DNA of 64,000 bases, taken from contig DASXVV010000012.1 in the NCBI GenBank assembly GCA_036504035.1, positions 1 to 64,000 of the forward strand, written 5' to 3'. Within the stretch, counting starts at the first letter, position 1, and each line of letters starts with the position of its first letter. The DNA is from Candidatus Deferrimicrobiaceae bacterium (GTDB lineage: Bacteria > Desulfobacterota > Deferrimicrobia > Deferrimicrobiales > Deferrimicrobiaceae). The notes beneath the pieces were generated by a model. The model saw only the letters and a list, made by a program, of their open reading frames with translations, did no database searches and had not been told where the DNA came from. Both the position numbers and the translations under genes were made by a program. This document shows positions 7,886-15,565 of this stretch, one piece after another.

Positions 7886-9336
7886 AAAAGCACAAGATCC
7901 GCCGATTCGCGGCCGTGGCCGCCGTCGTGATCGCAACGGGCTGGGGGGTGACGCACGGAGTCGCCCTGGCGACAAACCGGTTCAAGGTCCCCGCGCCGTC
8001 CCGCGTCGCCAAATCGCCCAGGGACCAGGCCGCGACCATCGCGGCGCAAGGCATCGATGCCCGCAATTTGCTGACGCTTTTGGCTGCCGCCCGCTCCGAG
8101 GGGGTGACTCCCGACGGGAACAAGGTGTCGCTGTCCATCAATCCCCAGTTGCAGCAGGAGGTGTTCGACCTGTTCCGCCGATTCGACCCGCCCTACGGCG
8201 TGTTTGCCGCGGTGGAGCCGAAGACCGGCCGTGTCGTCGCGTTGGTCGGCTACCGGCGCGGCGGCGAGTCCGACCCCGGGCTCGCGCTTCGCGCGATCTA
8301 TCCGGCGGCGTCGCTGGTCAAGATGATCACCGCTTCCGCCGCCATCGAGAAGGGCGGGGTCGACCCCGAAGCCGACATCAGTTACTGCGGCAGCATCTAT
8401 TCGGTTTCCCGCAGGGCCAATCACCTGCCCCCGGGCGGCGGTCCGACCATGACCCTGAGCGACGCGATCTCCAAATCGGCCAACGTCGTCTTCGGCAAGG
8501 TGACCGTCAATCATGTCGGCCGTGAAGGGCTTGAACAGTATCTCGGTAAATACGGCTTCGGGCAGGCCGTGCCGTTCGACCTGCCGGTCGAGCCGAGCCG
8601 CAGCGAGGTTCCGTCCGACGAGCTCGAGCTCGCGCGGACCGGCGCCGGTTTCGGCGAAGTCTATGTCTCGCCGCTCCATATGGCGATGATCATGGCGTCG
8701 ATCGGCGATAACGGAGCCATGCCGCGGCCCCGGCTGATCGACCGGATCGAGGACCGGCAGGGGACCGTAATGTTCGAGGGCCGCTCCGAAAAGCTTCGCG
8801 ACTCGATCCGGCCCGAGACGGCCCAGACATTGATGAAAATGATGGTGAAGACCATCGAGAGCGGCACGTCGCGCCATGCTTTCGGCTCGCCCGCCAGCAC
8901 CCCGATGCTGCGCGACATGGAAGTGGCCGGCAAAACCGGCACGCTGTCGGGCTGGACTCCCCGGATGAATTTCGAGTGGTTCGCCGGCGTCGCACCGGTG
9001 TCCGATCCCAAACTGGCGCTTGTCGCCCTCGTGGTCAACGACGACCATTGGCGGATCAAGGGCAACTATGTCGGCAAGGAGGCGTTCTCGGCCTACTTCG
9101 GCTACCCGTCGTCGATGCCGCCGATCTATTCGGTGGCCAAGGCAAAGCGGGCCGGGAAGTTGATCACCGTTTCCCGGAAGAAGAGGGGCAAGCACGCCAA
9201 GCTCGTCCCGGGCAAGCGCGGCAAGGCCGGCCCCGGCAAGCGCTCCAAGGGGGTATCCGGGAAGCACGGCAAGAAAGCCCACGGCGCGGGCAAGGCCGGT
9301 GGGGGTCGGACCGCATCCGCCTCGACCCCGGGTTGA
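7864..9336 (+). CDS. Penicillin-binding transpeptidase
   Basis: Membrane-anchored peptidoglycan DD-transpeptidase, 490 residues. One N-terminal membrane helix (about 14-32) precedes a penicillin-binding transpeptidase domain. The active-site motifs are SxxK in YPAASLVKM (near 150), SxN in SKSANVVFG, and KTGT in VAGKTGTLSG. No transglycosylase or dimerisation domain is obvious, so it is smaller than class B enzymes such as FtsI. The last 70 residues form a very basic low-complexity tail of KRGK/GKHGK-type repeats, which may bind wall polymers or nucleic acid (inference). Confidence 0.88.
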   Translation: MPGKKKIEKHKIRRFAAVAAVVIATGWGVTHGVALATNRFKVPAPSRVAKSPRDQAATIAAQGIDARNLLTLLAAARSEGVTPDGNKVSLSINPQLQQEVFDLFRRFDPPYGVFAAVEPKTGRVVALVGYRRGGESDPGLALRAIYPAASLVKMITASAAIEKGGVDPEADISYCGSIYSVSRRANHLPPGGGPTMTLSDAISKSANVVFGKVTVNHVGREGLEQYLGKYGFGQAVPFDLPVEPSRSEVPSDELELARTGAGFGEVYVSPLHMAMIMASIGDNGAMPRPRLIDRIEDRQGTVMFEGRSEKLRDSIRPETAQTLMKMMVKTIESGTSRHAFGSPASTPMLRDMEVAGKTGTLSGWTPRMNFEWFAGVAPVSDPKLALVALVVNDDHWRIKGNYVGKEAFSAYFGYPSSMPPIYSVAKAKRAGKLITVSRKKRGKHAKLVPGKRGKAGPGKRSKGVSGKHGKKAHGAGKAGGGRTASASTPG

Positions 9337-9368
9337 TCCGCGAACTCTATCCGCAAGGGAGATCCACC

Positions 9369-10049
9369 ATGAAAAGAACCGTTTCCGCGCTTTGCCTCAT
9401 CGCCGCTTTCGCGCTTCCCGCCGCCGCCTTCGAACTTCCGGGGATCGGAAAGATCGGCGCGCCCGCCGCCTCCGGTACGTCCTCCGCGAGCGTCGACAGC
9501 CTGCTCACGCAGGTTCAGACGCTGTCTGGCAGCTATCAGGGCGCGACGAAGAACATGCTTTCCGGACGCGAGAAGGTGCTCTCCGCGTTCAGCCTCAAAG
9601 ACGAGGCCGCCAAGGTCCGCGCCCAGGCGGGCAAGGTTTCCTCGGGGCAGGTGACGGCCGAGGAGGTTACTGCGGCGTCGACGACGATGGGCAGTGCGGA
9701 CGAGGCGATCAAGAAGGCGATCTCCGACCGGAAGAAGCTGGGGAAAGACGGCAAGAAGCAGCTTTCGGCCGGCATCAAGGAAATGGCGGCGGGGCTCAAG
9801 GCCGACGCCGCGGTGTCGGGTCAGGCCAAGGAAACGGCCTCCTCGGTGGGAGGCGCGATGAAGGGAGCGGGGATGGCCGACATGCCGAAGTTGCAGGTGG
9901 CGACCGAACTGCTGACCGCCATGGGCACGAAGCTGCCGGTGGACATCTCCTCGACGAAGGACACGCTCGGCATTTGCGTCGAGGCCGCAAAGATCCTCAA
10001 CGTCAAGGTGCCTGCGGGCGTGACCGAGACGCTTTCGGCGGTCAAGTAG
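9369..10049 (+). CDS. Exported helical protein of unknown function
   Basis: A 226-residue protein with a clear signal peptide (1-20, ending PAAAF). The mature part is rich in Ala, Lys, Ser and Gly and predicted mostly helical; one Cys occurs near the C terminus (LGICVEAAK). No catalytic motif is visible and I do not recognise a family. GGGAGATCCACC precedes the ATG at 9369. It follows the transpeptidase by 32 bases in the same direction, so a periplasmic or cell-envelope role is plausible but unproven. Confidence 0.75.
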   Translation: MKRTVSALCLIAAFALPAAAFELPGIGKIGAPAASGTSSASVDSLLTQVQTLSGSYQGATKNMLSGREKVLSAFSLKDEAAKVRAQAGKVSSGQVTAEEVTAASTTMGSADEAIKKAISDRKKLGKDGKKQLSAGIKEMAAGLKADAAVSGQAKETASSVGGAMKGAGMADMPKLQVATELLTAMGTKLPVDISSTKDTLGICVEAAKILNVKVPAGVTETLSAVK

Positions 10050-10159
10050 GCCGGGTTCGGCAGTAACGGGCATCGATCGCCTCCCAGGGACCATCTCACC
10101 AAGAGCAGGGATAGGAAGGGGTGTCTCGCCGCGCAGGCGAGCGCCCGGGGAGGCGTTCG

Positions 10160-11227
10160 ATGCCCGTGATCCTCCAAGCGGCGCACGCATCTCCGCCCCA
10201 CCGTTTCCGGCAGGATTTTCTCGGGGCGGTGGTCGCGGAACGGTTCGCCGGAAAAATGCCCGGCCTGGAACCCGATCGCATCCGGGACGTGTTCGCCCAT
10301 TCCCGGATCGACGAGCGCGCCTTCCTGATGCCGCTCGACTGGTATCTTGCCCCCCACACCATCGAAGATCGCAACCGGGCATTCCTGGAACAGGGATTCG
10401 CGCTCCTGGTCGAATCCTCCCGCAATGTCCTGTCGCTGTCCGGTATCCGCCCCGATCAGGTCGGGCAGGTCGTCTTCGTCACAACCACCGGCATGTCTGC
10501 GCCTTCCCTCGACAGCTACCTGGTCAACGCGCTCGGCCTGTCGCCCTCGGTTTCCCGCCTGCCGGTCTGGGGGCTGGGATGCGCAGCGGGCTCTGCCGGC
10601 ATCGCCCGGGCGTTCGATTACTGTCTGGCCCATCCCGCCGCGATCGTGCTTGTGGCTTCCCTTGAGACGTGCAGTCTCAACTTCATCCCGGACGACCTGT
10701 CGCGCCTGAACCTGGTGGCGATGTCGCTCTTCGCCGACTGCAGCGCGGCGGTTCTCGTAGCCGGCGATGCAGCGGCGGTCCCCAACGGCCCGGGCGTGCG
10801 GATTCTGGATACCCGGTCGCACTTCTTCCCGGGGACGACGGGCCTCATGGGCTGGGATGTGACCGACGCCGGATTCCGGCTGGTGCTCACGCCGGAGCTT
10901 CCCGAAATCCTCCGGTCGGAGCTTGGCGGGGTGGTCGACGCGTTCCTCGAAGCGCATGGCCTGTCGCGAAACGATGTCGTCCACGTGCTGGCCCATCCGG
11001 GCGGCGCGAAGATCATGGACGCCGTGACCGAGGCGCTGGGGCTATCCGCGGACCGGTTGCGGATCGGGGAATCGGTGTTGAGGGATTTCGGCAACGTCTC
11101 GTCCGCCTCCGTCCTGCTCGTGCTGGAGCGGTGGCTGGCCGAGGGGGGATACCGGAACCCGGGCTATGGGCTGATCGTCTCGTTCGGGCCGGGCTTCGCG
11201 GCGGAAATGGTGCTGGTGCGGTCGTGA
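10160..11227 (+). CDS. Type III polyketide synthase (chalcone/stilbene synthase family)
   Basis: A homodimeric condensing enzyme that extends an acyl-CoA starter with malonyl-CoA to make alkylpyrones or alkylresorcinols. The 355-residue product has the catalytic triad of the family: Cys in WGLGCAAGSAG, His in LAHPGGAKI and Asn in FGNVSSASV. A conserved GFG-like loop near the C terminus reads VSFGPGF. The ATG at 10160 lies shortly before the first beta-strand. The stop overlaps the start of the next gene (GTGA), so it is coupled to an isoprenylcysteine-methyltransferase-like protein, the pairing known from BpsA/BpsB and SrsA/SrsB systems. Confidence 0.93.
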   Translation: MPVILQAAHASPPHRFRQDFLGAVVAERFAGKMPGLEPDRIRDVFAHSRIDERAFLMPLDWYLAPHTIEDRNRAFLEQGFALLVESSRNVLSLSGIRPDQVGQVVFVTTTGMSAPSLDSYLVNALGLSPSVSRLPVWGLGCAAGSAGIARAFDYCLAHPAAIVLVASLETCSLNFIPDDLSRLNLVAMSLFADCSAAVLVAGDAAAVPNGPGVRILDTRSHFFPGTTGLMGWDVTDAGFRLVLTPELPEILRSELGGVVDAFLEAHGLSRNDVVHVLAHPGGAKIMDAVTEALGLSADRLRIGESVLRDFGNVSSASVLLVLERWLAEGGYRNPGYGLIVSFGPGFAAEMVLVRS

Positions 11228-11757
11228 CCCGATCCTTCGCGTGGGTGTTCGGGGTCCTGCTGTTGCAGCGGGCTTTCGAAGTGTTCGTTTCGATACGGAA
11301 CCGGAAGGCGCTCGAACCGCTGGGGGCGAAGGAATTCCATCCGGAGTCGTTCCGGAACATCGCGGCGATGCACGCCCTATACTTCGTTTCCCTTGCCGTC
11401 GAGTCGTACCCTTGGCGGCTGCCGCTCGATGTCCGGACGATCTCCTGCCTGGTAGCCGTGGCGCTGCTCGCGGGGTTGCGCCTCTGGTGCATGGCGTCGC
11501 TCCACCCGTACTGGAACGTCCGGATCGTCGTGGTGCCCGGCGCCCATGTGAAATCTTCAGGGCCCTACCGCTTCCTGAGGCACCCGAACTATCTGGTGGT
11601 TGTCCTCGAATTCCTCTTCCTGCCGCTCCTGATGCGCGCCCCCGTCACGATGGTCGTGTTCTCGGTCGCCAACCTGTTCGCGCTGCGCCAGCGCATCCGG
11701 TTCGAGGAGGAGGCGCTCCGGTCGCTGACCGATTACGGGAAAGTGTTCGGCGGCTAG
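11224..11757 (+). CDS. Isoprenylcysteine carboxyl methyltransferase (ICMT)-family membrane protein
   Basis: A 177-residue integral membrane protein with about four to five helices. It contains the SAM-binding signature of the family, GPYRFLRHPNYLVVVLEFL, and a late RIRFEEEAL motif. In type III polyketide clusters such proteins methylate the alkylpyrone or phenolic product (known for BpsB and SrsB); that role is inferred here from coupling to the upstream synthase. GTG at 11224 overlaps the synthase stop. The stop codon is part of CTAG (11754-11757), whose other strand supplies the stop of the convergent gene. Confidence 0.88.
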   Translation: MTRSFAWVFGVLLLQRAFEVFVSIRNRKALEPLGAKEFHPESFRNIAAMHALYFVSLAVESYPWRLPLDVRTISCLVAVALLAGLRLWCMASLHPYWNVRIVVVPGAHVKSSGPYRFLRHPNYLVVVLEFLFLPLLMRAPVTMVVFSVANLFALRQRIRFEEEALRSLTDYGKVFGG

Positions 11758-14708
11758 AGCGACAGGGCGCGCAGGGCGAGATAGACCGTCGCCTGGCCGT
11801 CCTCGTCGAAGCCGTAGGCGAAGCCGAGCGCCGGCTCGATCTTGAGCCAGTAGCCGAGCGTCATGTCGAGTCGCGCCTCGATCCCCGCGCCGATCCGGGT
11901 CGGCCCGCCGGGGCCGTCGCCCCACGAACGGCCGGCGTCGACGAACAGCGCGCCGTGGACCCGATCGAAGAAGAAGGGGCTGGTGCCCGGACCGCGGTAG
12001 AGGTCGCGGATCGGCGCGCGATATTCGACGGAGCCGGCGGCGATCCGGCTGCCGGTCTGGAAGCGCGACGGGTATCCCCGCAGCGGGAAATCGACGAGGT
12101 CGGACGGTGGGCCACCCAGCTGGAACGCGCCCTGGGGCGTCCGGTCGCCCGTCGCCAGCCCGCCCCGGGCGGCGAGGACGACGACGTGGTGCTGCGTCTG
12201 CCCGAACGGCAGCGCCACGAATTCCTCCCACGCTCCGACGTATTCCTTCCCCGAAAGGTCGCTGCCCCACCGCCGGTCGTAGTCCCGGAAGGTGAAGGCG
12301 ATGCGGCGTCCCTCCTCCTCGCTGATCGAATACGGGTACCTCAGCGCATCCGTGTAGCGGAACGTCGCGAACAGGCTGTCGCGCCTTCCCTCGAACACCG
12401 GGATTCCGCGGAACAGGCCGCCGGAAAGCGGGCTCTGCGCCTCCTCCTTCCGAAGCCGGTAGCCGACCTCGAGCCGCAGGTCCGACTCGACGTGGGCGAC
12501 GACGGGAAGGATGGCCGAGAGGACGAGGCCGCTGTCCCGCTCCCAGTAGTCGCCCCGGCGCAGGAGGTCGGAATAGAGCGCCGGCAGCGAGTAGCCCTTG
12601 ACGACCAGCGTCGGGCGGAACGAATCGTTGGCATATTCCGCGGCGAAATAGCCCTGCCCGCTCGAGAGGCCGACGCCGCCCTCGACGAACCAGGTGTGGC
12701 GGGCGAGGGCGTCCTGCCCGGCGGTGAGGGCGGCGGGCGCGAGGCCGTCCCGGTCGGCAAGCAGCGCCGGGAGCCAGAAGCGGGGGGTCAGCGTCGGCAG
12801 CGGATCGTACGGGTGCGACGGGGCGGGGGACGCAAAGGCGTCCCCGGAGGCGAGTGCCGGTGCCTCCCCGGAGGCGAGCGTCGCTCTGTTATTGGCCCCG
12901 GGCGCGATCGGGCTGCCCGGCGCGGGAATTGCCGCACGAAGCGAAGGCCCCGGCGCGCCGCGCCACCGGTCGGGGAGGAAGGGTACGGTGGCGATCCGGA
13001 AGCCGGAGGCGTGGTAGCTCGAGAAGGCGACCGAACGTCCGTCGGGCGCCACGTCGGGCTGGAAGGCGCCGCCGACCAGATGCGTCACCTGTCGGGGGGC
13101 GCCGCCCGCGGCGGGGCATGCGAACAGGTTGAAGACGCCGGTCTCGCCCGAGACGTAGACGATGAACCGCCCGTCCGGCGACCAGGCGGGCGCGGCGATC
13201 GGCGCATCGGTCGCCAGCAGTCGGCGGCTTTCGCGGGTGGCGAGGTCGTAGACGAACAGCCCGGCGACGCCGTCCTCGCCCGTCGCGACGTAGGTGATCT
13301 CCTGCCCGCCGGGCGACCAGCGCGGCCCCGAGAGGCGCGTCCGGGAGAGCGCAGTCACGTTGTCGACGCGATAGCCATGCTCCTCCGGCGTCAGGATCGC
13401 CAGATTCCGGTCGCCGGCGCCGGCGACGACGGCGGCGAGCATCTGCCCCTCGGGCGCGGCGTCGACCTCGGACAGCCGGAGGCCGCGGGTCAGCCGCTTC
13501 ACGCGCCCGCGCGACGCATCGAGGACGTACAGGTCCTGGTAGAGCTTGAATGCGTCCTCGACTTCGGCCTGGCAGAAATAGATGGCGCCGCCGTCGGGGG
13601 ACCAGGCGAGCGCCTCGTCGGAAACCACGCGCCGCGCCATCTCTCTCGCGTGCGTCCCGTCCGCCTCCGCGATCACGATCGATCCGTGCCCGTGGGGATC
13701 CCGGCGGGTCCACGCGATCCGCTTCCCGTCCGGGGAGAAGCGCGGGTGGGTCAATTCCTCCCCGTCGGAGGATAGCGCGTGTTCGGCCGTCGGCGGTTCC
13801 TTCGAAAGCGCCGCAATTTTTCGTTTCTGGTCGGCATTCAGGTCGAACACCATCCCTCGATACAGCGCCTCGTAGCTTACGCGGTCGAACAGCTGCTCCG
13901 GGGCGCCGTTGAGGGCGTAAGGAACGCGGCCCGCATGGCGCAGGCTGAGCTTCCCCGGCGCATCCGTACCCCGGGTCCGGGCGATGTAGGAGACGAGCTT
14001 CGAACCGTAAAGGTACGGCATGTGGCCGTCGGGCCAGGAGGGCAGCGACTCGTTGATCCGGTCGATCGTCGGCACGCGGCCTTCGAGGACGTCCATCCGG
14101 AAGACCATGTCGAAATAGACGCTGTTGTCACGGCCGCGATTGGTGAATGTCGATTCGGCCCACGTCGCCATCCCCTCGTGCCACCAGCGGGGGAGGAAGG
14201 TGTTGGGTGGCGCGGTGGCGAGGAAGGCCACAAGCGACAGCGGGTCGGCGACGGGGACCGGCTTGCCGAAGATCTTCCGGGTGACCGTGGAATAGCCGCG
14301 CGCCGGGTCGCTGGTCAGGATGTGGGCGTACTCGTGGACGATCACCCCTTCGAGCCACGACGCGTATTCGCCGAGCGTCGAATCGAGGGTGGGCGGGACG
14401 GGGAAGATATAGATCGTGTTGTAGGGCAGGGCGCTCGCAAAGCCGTTGGGGAAGTCGAACGCGTCGACCAGAACGAGCTGCGTCTTTTCGGCCGGTTCCC
14501 AGCCGAGCGGCACGGCCATCCGGCGGTGCGCCTCCTCCGCGTAGCGGGCAGCCTGCGCGGCGACGTTGTCGAGCCCGTCGTGGAAGTGCACCGAAAAGTG
14601 TTCCGTCTCGAGCGTCCGGAAGCGGAACGGGCTGGTGATCGACCCGCCGAAGGACGCGTCGACCGCCAAGACCAGGAGGAGCATGGAAAGGATCAGGGTG
14701 TTTCGCAT
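11754..14708 (-). CDS. Exported metallopeptidase/TolB-like propeller/outer-membrane beta-barrel fusion
   Basis: A 984-residue protein with a signal peptide (about 1-21) and three regions. Residues 25-300 look like a peptidase MA (gluzincin) domain with HEYAH at 125-129 and a likely third zinc ligand in WWHEGMATWAE (E178). Residues 310-600 hold repeated TolB/WD40-like strands (FSPDGKRIAWTRR, WSPDGGAIYF, WSPGGQEITYV, WSPDGRFIVYV). An Ala/Pro-rich linker leads to a C-terminal beta-barrel of the Omp85/surface-antigen kind (GYPSRFQTGSRIAAGSVEYR, ALFVDAGRSWGDG). It is probably in the outer membrane with the protease and propeller on one side. Substrate unknown. Confidence 0.82.
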   Translation of the reverse strand: MRNTLILSMLLLVLAVDASFGGSITSPFRFRTLETEHFSVHFHDGLDNVAAQAARYAEEAHRRMAVPLGWEPAEKTQLVLVDAFDFPNGFASALPYNTIYIFPVPPTLDSTLGEYASWLEGVIVHEYAHILTSDPARGYSTVTRKIFGKPVPVADPLSLVAFLATAPPNTFLPRWWHEGMATWAESTFTNRGRDNSVYFDMVFRMDVLEGRVPTIDRINESLPSWPDGHMPYLYGSKLVSYIARTRGTDAPGKLSLRHAGRVPYALNGAPEQLFDRVSYEALYRGMVFDLNADQKRKIAALSKEPPTAEHALSSDGEELTHPRFSPDGKRIAWTRRDPHGHGSIVIAEADGTHAREMARRVVSDEALAWSPDGGAIYFCQAEVEDAFKLYQDLYVLDASRGRVKRLTRGLRLSEVDAAPEGQMLAAVVAGAGDRNLAILTPEEHGYRVDNVTALSRTRLSGPRWSPGGQEITYVATGEDGVAGLFVYDLATRESRRLLATDAPIAAPAWSPDGRFIVYVSGETGVFNLFACPAAGGAPRQVTHLVGGAFQPDVAPDGRSVAFSSYHASGFRIATVPFLPDRWRGAPGPSLRAAIPAPGSPIAPGANNRATLASGEAPALASGDAFASPAPSHPYDPLPTLTPRFWLPALLADRDGLAPAALTAGQDALARHTWFVEGGVGLSSGQGYFAAEYANDSFRPTLVVKGYSLPALYSDLLRRGDYWERDSGLVLSAILPVVAHVESDLRLEVGYRLRKEEAQSPLSGGLFRGIPVFEGRRDSLFATFRYTDALRYPYSISEEEGRRIAFTFRDYDRRWGSDLSGKEYVGAWEEFVALPFGQTQHHVVVLAARGGLATGDRTPQGAFQLGGPPSDLVDFPLRGYPSRFQTGSRIAAGSVEYRAPIRDLYRGPGTSPFFFDRVHGALFVDAGRSWGDGPGGPTRIGAGIEARLDMTLGYWLKIEPALGFAYGFDEDGQATVYLALRALSL

Positions 14709-14819
14709 GGGATCTCCCGGATGATCTTGCCGATCGTCCAAATTGGCTGGTATTCAAGGATTAATGCAAATGATAGCATCTGCACCGAAACGCATTCCAT
14801 CGAACCGGGAGACCTTGTC

Positions 14820-15560
14820 ATGGGCAGTTCAATGCGGCTATTGCGTGGAAAGAAGGTCCGTTGTTTTCTTGTGCTCCTCTGCATCCAGCTTCTGCTTTTT
14901 GCAACGGGATGTTCCCATACGCTTGAAATCAAGAATCTTGCATCGTATCAGGCCACCTGCGCGAATTCCTTCGGGAAGCGACTGTCGGTTGGGGTCGTCC
15001 CGAAGGCGCCGGATCTCGAAACCACGAAGCTGGTGAAGGCGGTCGGCGCGGAACTGTCGAAGTATGGCGCGGAAGTCCTGCTGCCCTACGAATACAATTC
15101 GAAGCCCGTGGATATCATTGCCTCGATTGCCGTGACGCCGCACTACGAGGGCTCCGGCTGGAATTTCCTGATCAACTTTCCCGGTTTCCTGATCTTCACG
15201 CCCGCTTGGCACGGCTATATCTATGACGTGACGTTCGACGTCAACGTGGACCTCTTGAAGGCGTCGGACAAGACCCCGATCGGCAATTTCAAGATTCCGT
15301 TCAAGCTGGATGTCCGGCATGCCGCGATGAACCGGACCTGGACCGAGATCAGCTGGTTCGAAGTCGGCGTCATCGCCCTGGTCAGCGGGATCGTCTTCAC
15401 GTCGTACGACGACGGCGTGACTCAGCCGACGGTCGACCGGTCGTCCGTCACCATAGGGGATTACATCGCCCAGGAGATCATCAACCGGGTCAACGGCTCG
15501 GGCAAGTTCTCCGGGGTGCGGCTGGGCCCGGCGCCGCTGATTGACCTGGCGGCGCGGTAA
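14820..15560 (+). CDS. Putative outer-membrane lipoprotein
   Basis: A 246-residue protein with a basic N region, a hydrophobic stretch and a lipobox-like end (LLFATGCS), so Cys near residue 31 is probably lipidated. The rest is a globular domain with a late hydrophobic segment (WFEVGVIALVSGIVF) that could be a membrane helix. I do not recognise a family. The ATG at 14820 has GGGAG nine bases upstream; an in-frame ATG at 14832 is an alternative. It diverges from the peptidase/barrel gene and converges, five bases apart, with the DUF4105 gene. Confidence 0.7.
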   Translation: MGSSMRLLRGKKVRCFLVLLCIQLLLFATGCSHTLEIKNLASYQATCANSFGKRLSVGVVPKAPDLETTKLVKAVGAELSKYGAEVLLPYEYNSKPVDIIASIAVTPHYEGSGWNFLINFPGFLIFTPAWHGYIYDVTFDVNVDLLKASDKTPIGNFKIPFKLDVRHAAMNRTWTEISWFEVGVIALVSGIVFTSYDDGVTQPTVDRSSVTIGDYIAQEIINRVNGSGKFSGVRLGPAPLIDLAAR

Positions 15561-15565
15561 CGCCG

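Noticed and set aside
12840-12895. Short direct repeat (cccggaggcgag twice) in the linker of the peptidase/barrel gene
   Set aside because: It encodes a repeated ALASG-like linker in coding sequence and is too short to be a mobile or regulatory element.
11241-13775. An 844-codon open frame on the + strand opposite the peptidase/barrel gene
   Set aside because: It is a high-GC shadow of the real minus-strand gene, which has clear domains, a signal peptide and a Shine-Dalgarno site. The translation has no domain-like features.
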